DNA of 64,000 nt, taken from positions 12,369,398-12,433,397 of the forward strand of contig JAUJPP010000003.1 in NCBI GenBank assembly GCA_030562195.1, given 5' to 3'. The DNA is from Nipponacmea schrenckii. Taxonomy: Eukaryota > Mollusca > Gastropoda > Lottiidae. This document shows, piece after piece, positions 35,801-48,300 of the stretch. The notes beneath the pieces are model-generated. The model saw only the letters and a list, made by a program, of their open reading frames with translations. It was not told the DNA's origin and did no database searches. Position 1 is the stretch's first letter, and the number at the start of each line of letters is the position of its first letter. The position numbers and the translations under genes are program-made.

Positions 35801-38800
35801 TGACAAGTTATTTATAAAACATTTTTCACTTTTCACCTAGCAGTTATAGACCGGAAGTTACGTAATTACGTCATTTGAGGCTAAACCAGAGGTCGAATTT
35901 TTTTTTCAAAAATTAAAATCATATCGCCTTTCAACTGGTAAAGTTTCAAAATTTTACCATTTATATTAAACGAGAAATCACAGTCTGAAATTTTTGTCGA
36001 TGACCCTTGAATATTGAATTGCAAATCGTGGATAAAAGATTTAACCGAATTGCATAAAACTTATAATTGTTAGTTGACAAATACATTGAAGTTTTCAAAT
36101 CTGAAAATCTGGTCGAAATCGAACTGAAAATAAACTTGCTAAAGCAAAAAAAACTCAACTCCCGGTTCTCTCAGAGATAGAACTTCCAGTTTTGTTTTAT
36201 TTGATAATAGAAATCATTCTAAGATCAACTGCAGATTTAGAATTTCTGTACCTTTACATGTTTGTCTGCAAAACTCATCCAAGAATCGCAAAAAAAAAAA
36301 AAACTAGAACCGTAGGAACGGTACTGAGCAGTGTGCATGCGAATATTAACATTGGTGAGAGGTTGCATATTGAAATCATAGTGAAAAACAAAATAACATT
36401 CAGTATGTAAATGTGAATTAAATAAATACAAAGTCGCAATGATGATCAAAATAGCTATTGTTATACATCATTGGAAGGAGCAAATCAAGTTCATTTCATG
36501 AATAAAGGCTATTTTCTGTCATTTTTGACAGAGCTGTTTAAAAATCACAATTTTCAAATGGTCGAAAAAATGGAGATTAGCATTGGATTGAATAACCTTT
36601 AAAATTATTATTTTGTTAATATTTACAATATTCTTGTAATATTATTAAAAATGTAATATGTGGGAGATCAAATTATGGCATTAACTTTGACTTGCTTGGG
36701 ATAAATAAAAGGTCCAAAGTCAAATCTCCAATCCTTGACTGAACATGTTATCAGACGTACATGACTGAACATGTTATCAGTAATACTATTTCAGACCTTG
36801 TTCTTCATTGAGACTCAAATATTTGATTTACCTTTGAACAGCCTCCTTTTTCCTATAGCCAGAGGAGAATTAACCCACTGCTCTCACATCTATATAGATA
36901 GAGACGCAGTGGATTGATCATATTCAGAATATTCTTTCCAACAGACTTAATTCAATATCAAAGTTTTTTGTAAAAGTTATGAGTGGTAAAAATAAAAAGA
37001 TCTTTTAAGATAAATATGAAATACATTTATTGAATCTAACCTTTATAAGCAGTATTTTGTTAACAATATTCTTAAATTATTAGAATAATGTTCAGTTGGC
37101 TTGATTAAATAGATTAACTATTTTTTTAATTTTGTATTTCACAAAGATCAAATTACCTCCCTTATCAAACGGTTGATATTACATGTAATAACAAAACGTG
37201 TATTATTACTAGTTTCGGAGAGCTATAAAACCGGAAGTAAACTTAGGAAAACAAAAATGAACATACCATTGGATAGATTCGATCAAGAGGTATATCTTGT
37301 ATTCAGGCCTCGATGTCTTCAAAGGTCAAGGTCACAAGGTATGAGCCTTGAAACTTTTAACAATTACCGAAAAAATTCAACCGGAAATTGCAAAAAAGCA
37401 AAATCGAAATTCAAAAATTCCTTCCCATACTTTTTTGCGCAATCGCCTATAGTTACCAGAAATACAAATATCACACAACTCAGATTTAACCCTAAGGCCC
37501 CATTTTGATTTTTACAAAAGTGGGTCATATCAATTTTGCGGCCAAACTATCAACAATTCCTACCCTAAAAGTGTCCTTCATTCTTATCTATAGAAACCTA
37601 TCAATATAAGTTTTGGTGACATTCAGACAATACTTAATGGGTGGGCTAACCGGAAGTTTGTACCTTTATTTTGTGGAAACCGGAAGTGATGCAACATTTT
37701 TGTTTGAGCGAAATTGCTTTCTTTTGTGGTCTGTTTTAGCACAATAAATTTCAAATCAAATACACGAGAAAATAGCAAATTTGGTCAAAATTGGCAAAAT
37801 TCGGGTCAAAAATGTGTGCTATGAATTTTCAAAATTCGAATTTCTTTTAATGCTACTAAATCGTCAAAATACGTAATGATATTCAGTTTTTATGAAGATC
37901 TATGACTAATGAAGCAGTTAAAACAAGTTTTTATCAAATTCAAGAACTAAAAGCTAAGCCAAGTTATATTTTTGCAATGATAACAGCATTCTGAAATCTG
38001 CTTTTAACTTTCAAAATAGATTTTCTCAAAATGAAATCTAAATAGCTTCAAATACATAAATCATAATATCAGCAACAACATTGATTTAACAATTTAGAAG
38101 TAAACATACCAGCACTTCTACCAGCATCTTGTAACTGTATTTTAAGAAGTTCCATTGGTGTAGTGACAATAATTTGACACATTCCAGCACCAGCTCCAGA
38201 TAATATCTCTCTTCCTAATGGTAGTGCCCCTCTAAAATATTCCATGATAGAAACTACATGTATGTATAATCTATAGCACAGGTTTAATTTATTGAAATTA
38301 TGAGGGGTGATAGCCCTTGAGTGTCTTCAATAATTTAACTCATAAACATGCTATAGAATACATGTGACGTATAGACAAGTGCTCAATACACGTGCATAAC
38401 GAGCGACGAACATATTAAAATAGGTCATCAACACCTTTATACACCAGTTGATATATTTCAGTTCGCAACATAGAGGCGCAATGTCGCAGTGTTTATTGAG
38501 TGATAATAACAATGATGATATTATTCTTTCACAAAAATTAAACGATATAAAAAATGGTTTAGCAGTGATAAATAATATTGAAAAAGTGTGCATTACCGCT
38601 AATTCAACCTTAATTCTGTTTCAGTTTATGAGATGTTGAAATAAACACTGTTTAGGAGTTTATTTATTTTGAAAAGTTTTCACCTTGAGTTAACAAGGTT
38701 TGACTTCAAGTCAATTAAAACTGGGCGGGACCTTGATGCTTTGCCAAGACACTCCCAAAAATGGCCACCGTGCAACTAGTTAAATTTCGTTGTTGTAGCA

Positions 38801-40869
38801 CACCTATGCCCCTTCAATTCGTCACTTACTTATCTGTTTTCAGTAGATGTCTAAAAAAATCATTACCAACAAGTTTAATAGCTTTCTCTGGAGTTATCAG
38901 AAGTAAATTAACACCGGAACCTACAAATAATACAGAAAAGTATATGATCATATGTTCATGCCAATTTAATTTTGGATTTTATTGAATAATCTCACAAAAA
39001 AGTTGGATGTGGCAAATACTGACAGTTTATTCTGTTTACTGGTTACAAAACACAGAACATAAAGTTTGTATATTGAGTATATGTTAACCTGACTTCAGAC
39101 AACACTGTCAAGCTGTATAATCCTCATTTTAATTGTGGTTATTATGTATAATATTGAATATAGTAAGCCTTGCGGACAGTGGGTTACTATAAAACATTAG
39201 TTAATATAGAGTAAGAGTTTTGGAAGGTTTTAAAAGCTGTTCTTTTGATGTTAACTTTGTAGGAACTCTTTGCATATCAAATTCGCACTGGTTTCTGAGA
39301 AAACATATCCGTTTTTGAGATTCAGCTATATCTTAAATAAAAATAATTGACAATCCACACTTTTTTTTTTACTTTTTGAGGGGATATTGAGCAACATATC
39401 CTAGTTTTTACTATCTTAATATTGAATGCGTTTTGAATGACAAGGGCAATAACAAATAGTAAATTATTTGCAATTATTTTCAAAATAGTTCATCTTTTTG
39501 TGATAATTTTCAGCAAGGTTCATCAAAATCCATTAAGAATTATGCACTGTGGAGTGATAAGCTAAAAATTGAATGCTGGCTATAACTCATACTAAAAATT
39601 TTTGATATATCTGATTTTCAATAGCGTTCATCCTTGGGTCAGTACAATTACTCAAGCCAAGTTTCATCAAAATCCATCAAGAATTGTGCTTTCTAAATGT
39701 TTGAGAGCTAAAATTGAATAGGTTTCCCAGAACAAGGGCAATAACTCATACTATATATTTTGTGATTTCGAAGCTTTTCCATAGGGTTCATTCTTGGGTT
39801 ATAACATACTCTCACACCAACAAAATTGGCATATGAAAACGATTCACACTCTTACTAAAATTATTTCTAAAATACTTGATGAATTGAAAAAGGAAATAAT
39901 AAAAATACCTTTATACATTCCGAAAAAGCCTTCGTTGCTGAAAGTTTTCTTTGCACAATCAAACCTGAAAAATGATCAACACAAATAAAACTTGCCCCTC
40001 AATTATTATTTTATAACATCTGAAGCAAACTTTTAAACTATGAAAATATCATTTACATATAAGACTTTTCTGAACATAGAGAAATGTTTCAGCAAACCTA
40101 TTTCATAAAAGTGAGGGAATATAAGTAAAATATAGTGTAATAATTTTAATAATTTTAATTTCAAGAGTTTGTCTCATATTTGTCCACCTATAATGAAATC
40201 TGTTGAATAATAAGCTAGTCAAAAACATCTACTTACAAATTTTTGTATAGTAATTGACCTCCAGGGCCTGGTCGTTGATTCTGTAGTCTTGTTTTGACTA
40301 AATCTATAGGAAATACACATGTCACACCTACTATTCCTGCAATACCACCATTTAATATCTTTGGTAACAAACTGAAAATTAGAAGTTGTCAAATGAAAAT
40401 CTCAAAAAGTTCCTATTTAAAGGGCTTTAACCAAAGAAAACCTAAAGGATTCTACTTTCATGATTAACTCTAATATTGAAAAATAGCATGATATTGGACT
40501 GTAGGTCATCAAATTCTTATACAATTCTTAAATCAAAGCAACAATGAAACATCTCCATCAGTCTTATGATATATTCTTATTCCAATAAGGTACCATTTTT
40601 CAATGTACACTATTACTTAAGGAACATGATAATGTGAAAAAAGCTAGGGGATAACAACCAGAACCAGTTTTAAATTGAAATAACAAAATGTTGTACCGTA
40701 TATATATTAATTAAATTTCATCTATAAAGAAAACAAGGCATTTATTTTACATGAATATTCTTCCAAGAGAAATTATTTTCCTTTATAGGCAAATATATAT
40801 TTATATGAAAGTAGTTGAAAGACACATAAGAGTTTTTGGTACTAACCTAAATTGAGTATCAGTAGACAT
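32842..40869 (-). CDS. SLC25A22: Mitochondrial glutamate carrier, SLC25A22-like
   Basis: Inner-membrane carrier that brings glutamate into the mitochondrial matrix with a proton. Nine coding exons with fully consistent phases give 313 residues (human about 323): 40847-40869, 40237-40371, 39909-39964, 38830-38920, 38110-38231, 35032-35222, 33491-33593, 33170-33245, 32842-32986. ATG at 40867-40869, TAG at 32842-32844. The three carrier repeats are visible: [27 protein letters not shown] (diagnostic of the glutamate-carrier branch) and [26 protein letters not shown] and [14 protein letters not shown] also match this branch. A probable 5' UTR exon begins near 40930. The gene could equally be labelled SLC25A18; invertebrates usually have one gene ancestral to both. 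Its introns hold repeats at 33790, 35285 and 39430. Confidence 0.93.
33790..34452. mobile_element. MITE-like element with 20-bp inverted ends, in SLC25A22 intron
   Basis: AACAAACAAACTTCACATGT on the left is exactly inverted as ACATGTGAAGTTTGTTTGTT on the right (about 34430-34449). The interior carries many ATTAACGAAAAA/AATAACGAAAAA units (34160-34260 and 34385-34430) and a direct duplication of CATTTAAACATCTAGAAGTG (about 34138 and 34358). No transposase. Confidence 0.6.
35285..35900 (-). repeat. Inverted copy of the 8855 interspersed repeat
   Basis: Positions 35290-35520 match 8860-9085 on the opposite strand, including AATTAGGTCACACCTTC and CTACTCGTAGACAATATAT. Related sequence with CCGGAAGT motifs continues irregularly to about 37900 (for example CTAACCGGAAGTTTG near 37650), so the full element may be larger. 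Located in an SLC25A22 intron; no coding capacity. Confidence 0.6.
39430..39830 (+). mobile_element. Pearl-like core repeats without termini
   Basis: Two to three units with CAAGGGCAATAACTCATACT, TTCATCCTTGGGT and GCCAAGTTTCATCAAAATCC. Both ends are missing. It lies in an SLC25A22 intron about 80 nt below the exon 39909-39964. Confidence 0.6.
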
Positions 40870-42744
40870 TTTAACAAGTAATTGAAATTCTTTAACACAA
40901 CTAACAAAAATACTCAACAATAACTAGATGAACCTGGAAATAAAGAAAAAACAGTTGAATTGGGATACATATATATAATACACATGACATAATTAATTCA
41001 ACAGTTGTTGTTAAATAATATATGAAATAAGGGACCTTACAGATGGTAGGAATGACTTAGTAGAACTATCTGATAATATGATTATTATGATGTTATCAAG
41101 TTATGTATAAATTTATAATACAATAGGAAAATAATTATGTAAGTTTATTAGGTTGGATAAACAGATGTTCAACCTTCAGTTATCAAACAATATTTAGATA
41201 AGGATAATGCAATAAACATTCTCTAAACTTTTCTATATTAGTGCACATCACAGAAAATTTACACACCTCAAACATGGCCACAATCATTCAAGCCAAATTT
41301 ATAAAAAAGGGAAAAAAACATTTCAACATCTAGAGATAGAGATTCAAAGTGGTTCTTTGGTGAACTATGTTCACATGTATGCAATATAATTTTATTTTAG
41401 TAGTTTCAATCACTACAACCACCATCAAGGTCCCATCCAAGACATACATTTGATTTTCAATATATAGAAAGGTTAAAATCCTTACATATTATCAAGAATA
41501 GAACATTATCAAATGAACCGCCATTTAAATCTTATTATATGTTTAAATTAAAGTTCATTTGTTTGACCACTGGTACCTTTGTCTAGCAAACAGGATTTCC
41601 TTTAGACAAAGCTAATCCGTAAAAATGGTCACAGCTCACCTCCATGTGAAGAATTAAATGTGTTTAAAAATTAAAATAATTTAAATTTCTTCTTTAATAC
41701 TAAGTATTTATTTCATTGAATTTCAAACTTACTACAAAGAGATACTCCCAGTATACTGGCATATAGTAACATCAACACAAAATAGTTTCAAAATCTTATA
41801 TACAACTCCCCAAATTTATCCTGTATTAATTTTTCTTAGTATTTTCAATCTATAAATTAATGCTTATAAGTTTAATTACATTTGTTTACGCGATTATTAA
41901 GCTAATACTTAATGACCTTTCATTATTAATAACCTTTATTATCTGTTAATCTTATTGTTTACCTCTACTTCATTAGCCTATATTTTCAACATAATTCTTC
42001 TAAAATCTTTGGTTTGCTTACAGCAAAATTGAATATTTAATTTATCTCATTTTCAGATGGGGTAAAATCTAGCAATTGCAAGGCGAACTAAATACAATGT
42101 TCTTGAATTATCAAAAAACTTTACCTGTTTTAGATAAAAAGTCTTATATATATTCAATTTTTTTTAAAATAAATATGCTTATCATCCTTCATAGAAATCC
42201 CAGAAAAATTGGCAAGTATTATCATAAAACATACCGTACTATAAACAACTGTTTTCAGAATACCCTTACCTATTTATTCCTAATCTTTGAAAGAAAAATG
42301 CTCTGTACATAGTCTGTGTTATAGATCTTCATAATAGGGTAAAGATAATCTTCTAAACATCAGAAATCCTAATTCTAAGAATGGCTTTTAAAAGCCTAAG
42401 ACTCATTTTGGGATGTGATTAAATGCTGAAAAGTGCTATCAATAGTTCATTTCCATATTCCATGCTCTTCCATCCAATGATATATCAGGTGAAGGAATTA
42501 ACATAAGGGGTAGGTTTAGGACTAGAGGAGGCAGGGATTGTTTTATTGAACAATCTAGTAACAATGTAGAGTAACAAGTTTAATATTTTTATTTCAATCT
42601 AACTAGTTAACAACCAAAATTATTATTATTGAGAGGAGCAAAAAGTATTTTGTAATTTGTCTGTATATATTTGAAATTGAATATTAGCCTCAAAATAGTA
42701 GGCTACTGTTAGCCTTAGAATGTGCTTATGTTTTGATTTCCATC
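40870..42744. other. 5' flank of SLC25A22 and intergenic DNA
   Basis: Contains a probable non-coding first-exon acceptor near 40930 (TTTATTTCCAG on the minus strand) and otherwise AT-rich sequence. No coding or repeat feature was recognised; the frame at 42076-42312 has no recognisable features. Confidence 0.4.
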
Positions 42745-43140
42745 AAAAGAAAAGTCTGAGATACATTCTATCTAAGATTAACCTATTAGAAAGGTTTTTG
42801 TTTCCACAACCATCAAACCTAAAATGAAGCAACTGCAAACAGAGAGTTTCTTGATAGATCAATTTTATAAAGAGCTCCAGCACTTTGGTGACTGCTGACT
42901 CAGGAATAAAGTCTGAGTAGGCATAATGTTCTTGAACATGATAGGTTAGATCCCCTTTCATTACCTCCAAGTACAGTAATCACTTTGCTTTTTTATCGTT
43001 GTTAATTTCTCAAGAAAAAAAACAGACAATTTCTTTTCAAAATGATGTATACTGAAATTGATAGCATAGTGTCCAGTTGTGACCTAAGCCAGTGCTTCTA
43101 TAAGAGAGAGTATCTCTTATAACACCCTGTCCCTTAACTA
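42745..43140 (+). mobile_element. Penelope-like 3' end fragment
   Basis: Plus-strand translation near 42865-42950 gives INFIKSSS-type remnants of the 'FYKELQ...NLVH' tail seen in the Penelope-like elements at 17160 and 54000. The non-coding part (TAGATCCCCTTTC, GTATACTGAAATTGATAGC, CAGTGCTTCTATAAGAGAG, ATCTCTTATAACACCCT) matches 54106-54290 in the same orientation. Full of stops. The longer minus-strand frame is a shadow. Confidence 0.6.
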
Positions 43141-45314
43141 ACAGCAGGCCTACTTTGAATCTGTTATTCCACTTTCCAAAACTTAATGGAATAATGGAAA
43201 CAATTCAGAATAGTGCTCAGACATAAGTCATAAATTATTTCTCTCCTTCAACAATTCCATTTCAGTTTTTATTTATAGATCTAAGATATTCATTTTAAGG
43301 CTACTGGACTCAAGTTTTAAATCGTCGAATCGTAGATATGGTCTGTAGTTTAGGGTACCGTAGCCTATATTATGACTATGTAGTGTAACTGATTAAACAG
43401 AAGCCCATATCAATGATAATATGACAGTATTGTTATATTTTCTCGGTCAGTGTCAGTGTGAACAATATAGTCAATAACTGTATAGCTCTCATGCAGTTAA
43501 ACCTTTAGATGAGAGGTATTCAAACATGTCATCAATGATAATGATACCATTGTATTTTACCTTTGATACTTTATTGATAAATTCATCCTCTACAATCACA
43601 ACACCATTTTAATCAAGTTGACCTCATTTAACCCGTACCATGTAGTTCCCTGGTGCCACCTACAGCCCTTCAATTGAATAATAAAAGATAACTTTTTTCT
43701 CTTTACATCCAGACCATAGCTAATTTCTTTAGTCCTAAATCTTGTTGACTATGTCAGGAATATAATATTCATTCCATATAAGAACCTAGTATTATCTTTA
43801 CCCCCTTTATGACTTCATGTTAACAGATTTATTGTACTGTAGATTATAGTTAAACCCATGCATTATTTTTCAGGGAGAGGTTGAATTAGAAGCTTTAGAT
43901 TAATGTCAATGAAAAAAGTTTTAATAAGGCACTTACATAAAAATTACTTTAAGCTGCCTACTTAACAATTAGTTCACTCCATTTTTTAATTACTGTAGTC
44001 TTTGAAATCGAATTCAAGTTGATGAATGACATACATAGCATATTAATTAATTTTAGGATAATGAGCTAATGCATACTACATTCTATAGCAGCATGACAAA
44101 TGCAGAAATGGCATGAAAACATATAACAAAATGTTTTACGTCTTGTTCCTTTTTTTATTCATCCATAAGTGTTCACTTATTCTTAAAGAATTGTATACCA
44201 CTGTAGGCCTATAATATTTGAGACTGCATTGAACATTCTCTTGAAAATGTGATCAAGAATGTAAAAACCATTTTAGTTAATTTCATTGCATTTTCAATAA
44301 TATCTTTAAGTGCATCTCTTCCTGTTTTCCTGTCAGACAGTTGAAGAAATGTTACAGATAATATTTCAGAGACATCCATAACTAACACATCTAATTATCC
44401 TTACCTTGTTTTATCATTAATTGGGACCTAGGCCAGTGCTTTTATGAGGTTATGTTCTCATTACCATCACCAATAAGAATGCAATTTTTGAGGTTGATTA
44501 ATTTCATAACCAAATAAGAATAAATTTATACACATTAATAATTACAGTTTGATAAGTTTATCATATGCATGTGATAATCTAACACCTTCGTCTGGCTGGT
44601 TACTTCTGATGTTCATAGCTTCATGAAGTCTCATGGTTTTATCAATATGCTTATTGATTGTCAGTATGATGGTGTTTTCAAAGATGACTTCAACTTCAAC
44701 TTATTTGCATAAACTTTAACCAGTGATTGTTGTTCCATAAAAAGGTGTCTATATATTGCACCCACAACTGCTAAAAGATCTTTAAAATTCTCAATTGAAG
44801 AAAAAATTTATCTCTTTCAGCTCTAAATAGCAAATTGTGACTACCCTCAGCTATAATTGAATTTTTTTTTAGACTTTTGCAGGGGGGGGGGGACGAAAAG
44901 ATTTCCAGGGGGGCACCCCCTTAGTTACGGGCCTGAGTGTACTATGACACGACACCCCCCCCCCCCAAATCCCCCCGGTAGCTACACCCTGGTTGTTAAG
45001 GATATTTTGTTATTTTTTCATGGAATTATGATAAAAGAATTATGATTTAATTACACATTTATTTCTGTGATTTATCCACATCAATTTTTTACATAAAAAA
45101 TATTCGACAAATTATATCAGAAAGAGTCTGTTTTGAAAAGCATAGTATCAAATTGTCCACATCAAATTTTCTCCTTCATATATTTCAATAATCTCTTTAT
45201 TTCAGACATAAGACTATACCAAGTGACACTTCTAAATTCGAATCTCACACATTAACTTGTCCATATCTTTGTAACATACACTTATTGTCTAATTGTTCTG
45301 ATAAAATCAGTTGT
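43141..45314. other. Intergenic region below MRPL21
   Basis: Mostly unrecognised AT-rich sequence. GACCTAGGCCAGTGCTTTTA near 44426 is another trace of the Penelope-like 3' region. A minus-strand stretch of about 35 codons near 44570-44640 (MRLHEAMNIRSNQPDEGVRL) is unidentified. The G/C-rich patch at 44881-44990 is listed separately. Confidence 0.4.
44881..44992. repeat. G/C-homopolymer-rich patch, possible transposon ends
   Basis: Runs of eleven G (from 44882), GGGGGGCACCCCC, a run of about twelve C, and CCCCCCGG, bounded by TTTTGCAGGG and CACCCTGG. The phrase TTAGTTACGGGCCTG resembles hAT-type termini (compare CAGTGGCGTAAC at 11810), but no target duplication was seen. Confidence 0.35.
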
Positions 45315-48300
45315 TCATGTTGTTATAGTGTTGACTTGTATACTGTTTATAACTACCATTGTCTGTAACTGTCGTTTTACTGTAAATACATACAATTTGT
45401 TATATTAAACTAGTTAAGTTATATATTGATCTACAGAGTTTAGGTTTCCATGTTCAAATAATATCACCACATCAACAACAACAAAATCCATCAGGAATCT
45501 TAATTAATAATGGGTGCTGTTGATAAAATGTATACCAACATATTCTATATCAGTTTTCAGATATTTGACTAGTTATGTCCATTTTCTGCAAAACTACCAT
45601 ACAAGCTCTTTGTTTTAGTATTTCTGCATACAAGGAAATATGTTTTATCTATTAAAGCTGTACTTACAAGAGAATTTTCTTACTCGGTTCCTTTTTCTAT
45701 ACCAATAATGTACTTTATGATGTGATAAAGTCTTTTCGACTACTGTAGCCTCTATTTTTACTTGATCACGACTAAAACAAACAGCATACAATCATAACTC
45801 ATTATACAGTATCTTTTTTTTTTCATATCATCCATGGTATATTGTCTATGGGCTAAATGTTAGACATGACCATGTCCTTGTGTACTAGATCTAATTCTGA
45901 CCCATGTAAACTAAAGACTTTATTATCATTATAAGTAATTAAAATCATATAAAAAAAATTTAACACAAGCTTTAGTGAAACAATATTTTCGTTATTGGGA
46001 TAACACTTTCTTTGTATAGCACAGATTCTAGTGCCGAAAATTGGCTGAGACCCAAACAGGTTCCAAACCAGCGATCTCAGAGTCAGGCACCTAGTTGCCA
46101 GCAATACATGTCAACCGTTTAGACCACTCGGCCAACTGACCATCCACAAAAATGGAAGGCCGCAAACCAGTTGACTTTACTGCGAACATGCATTACCCCT
46201 CTGATAATTGGTAATGACACATCTCCCAAGGCTGATTACATGAGATGATTCAATGTCATTTAGAAAGTGGTGTTGCAACAATATTTTCGTTATTGGAATA
46301 GCACTTTCTTAGTATAGCACAGATTCTCGTGCTGAAAATTGGCGGCTGGTTCAGAACCCGATTCAGGTCTTAGCCTATTTTCAGAACGAGAACTGTGCTA
46401 TACAAAAATTTTCCCAAAACAAAAATATTGTTGCAACACCACTTTCTAAATGACATTAAATCATCTCAAGCTTTAGTGAAATATTCAATTCTTAAGTATA
46501 AAGTATCAAAAAATTGTACCTTAGTAAGGGTCTGCCAATCATAGTAAAATCTTTTCCCCCTACTATTAACACCTGTAATTCACAAATTTCTTATAATACT
46601 TCTTATATAATAGAACATATTATGTTTTCATAAGACAACAATCAAAATAACTTAAGGGCACTGAAGGGCATTTTGATTTAACACTCCATGACATTGCACA
46701 AAAACATTGAAATAAACAGAGGAGTGATTTGTCTATTTCAGTTTTGAAGAAAATATAAAACCAGTCAACTCAAGAAGATATGAATATAAAATAATGATTC
46801 TTTAGATGTAATTATATGCACATAACAACATTAGATGAGGATGACAATTTAAATAAAAGAACACAGTGAATAAAATATGATTACAAATGATAAAGTGGAA
46901 AGTTATTTGATCATAATTATTATATATCATACAATACCTTTTCTAATCTAATCCTATCACCACTTGTAGGATGAAAGTTCAAAGGAACACAAATAATGTC
47001 TTCTGCTGTAATCTTGAATTGCCGACCATTAACTTGAACAACAGCAAATAATCTGCTATTATTGTTGTGTATTGCCTGATTGATATTTGTTATTATAGAT
47101 GCTAAAATTAAAATAAATACTCATCAAAATTTTCTACACATATTTTTAAAGAAAGCTTGCCAGGCAAGTAATATACGCTCACTGGCAACATTGAAAACAA
47201 AAACATACCGAAACGTCACCTTATATGTTATTAAAGTAATCATTATATCCATACAAGTTTGTTATAAATATTGCTATTCGGTTACTAAATGTCATTCAAA
47301 GAACAGTTTTTTAGATGTTAATAGATAATTATTCAATATTTATATATGTCAAAAAGATAGCTGGTCAGGGAAGATAATCTACGCCCACTTCATTGAGTGA
47401 TAATAAACAATTTCAGCAAGTTTCATAAATATCTGTAAAGAATTGTGCCATTAAGAATTTCTAAGAACCAAAAATAAATGCGTTTTATAGAATAAGGGGA
47501 ATAATTCATATTAAATATATTTCAATATAAATAATTTCAAAAGGATTTATCCTTGTAGAGTATTACAAGCCAAAAATGGAACAAATTTTAAAGATCAAGG
47601 GCAATAACTGATACTAATTATTTTTTAATTCATCTGATTTTCAAAGGGGTTCATCCTTGGGTGATTTTAAATACTCATGTCAAGTTTAATCAAATCCATC
47701 AAGAATTGTGCTTTCTAGAGTGTTGATGAGTTAAAATTGAACGCGTTTTCATGTACAAAAGCAAATACTCATACTAAATTATTTTCGATTTTCTGATTTT
47801 CAATAGGGTTCATCCGTGAGTAATTAGGAACACTCACACAAAGTTATGTCAACATCGGTTGAGAATTATGCCTTTTACGAGCAATTGTGGACAAACAGAC
47901 ATGGGTAATGGCAATATACGCTTCACATTTAATATGGAGGTATAAAAAAGAAAGTTAATAAGAAAAGTTAAAACTATCATGACAAACCATCATCCAATTT
48001 CTCAATTTCAGCTTTATTTTCTTCAACTTCTTGAATTGATCTGTAAACAAAATCTCAATAATAAGTACATATGTACTGCCTTGACAGGAAATATCTACTT
48101 CTGAAAGATTTCAAGTCTGATAGTGTTTTCTGACATTCTGATTATTGTACATACCGGTATGTATGAATTAAGAGAATGTTGTTAAGGCCATATCAATCTT
48201 TGTGTAAGGTATAAATATTATATATTATATAAAATGTATTCAAAGTCTTACCTGTCGGAAAAACTTTCATTTTGAAGATTTTTTTTAGTTGAGGAACTAC

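Noticed and set aside
44570..44640. Short minus-strand frame MRLHEAMNIRSNQPDEGVRL considered as the MRPL21 last exon
   Set aside because: It bears no resemblance to L21, and a phase-consistent last exon was found at 45315-45379.
44857..45045. 62-codon ORF containing GGGTKRFPGGHP
   Set aside because: Driven by G and C homopolymer runs; no family resemblance.
46043..46134. Functional tRNA-Leu or tRNA-Ser gene
   Set aside because: The B box deviates (GGTTTGGAACC), no convincing anticodon stem was found, and it lies inside a duplicated palindromic insertion.
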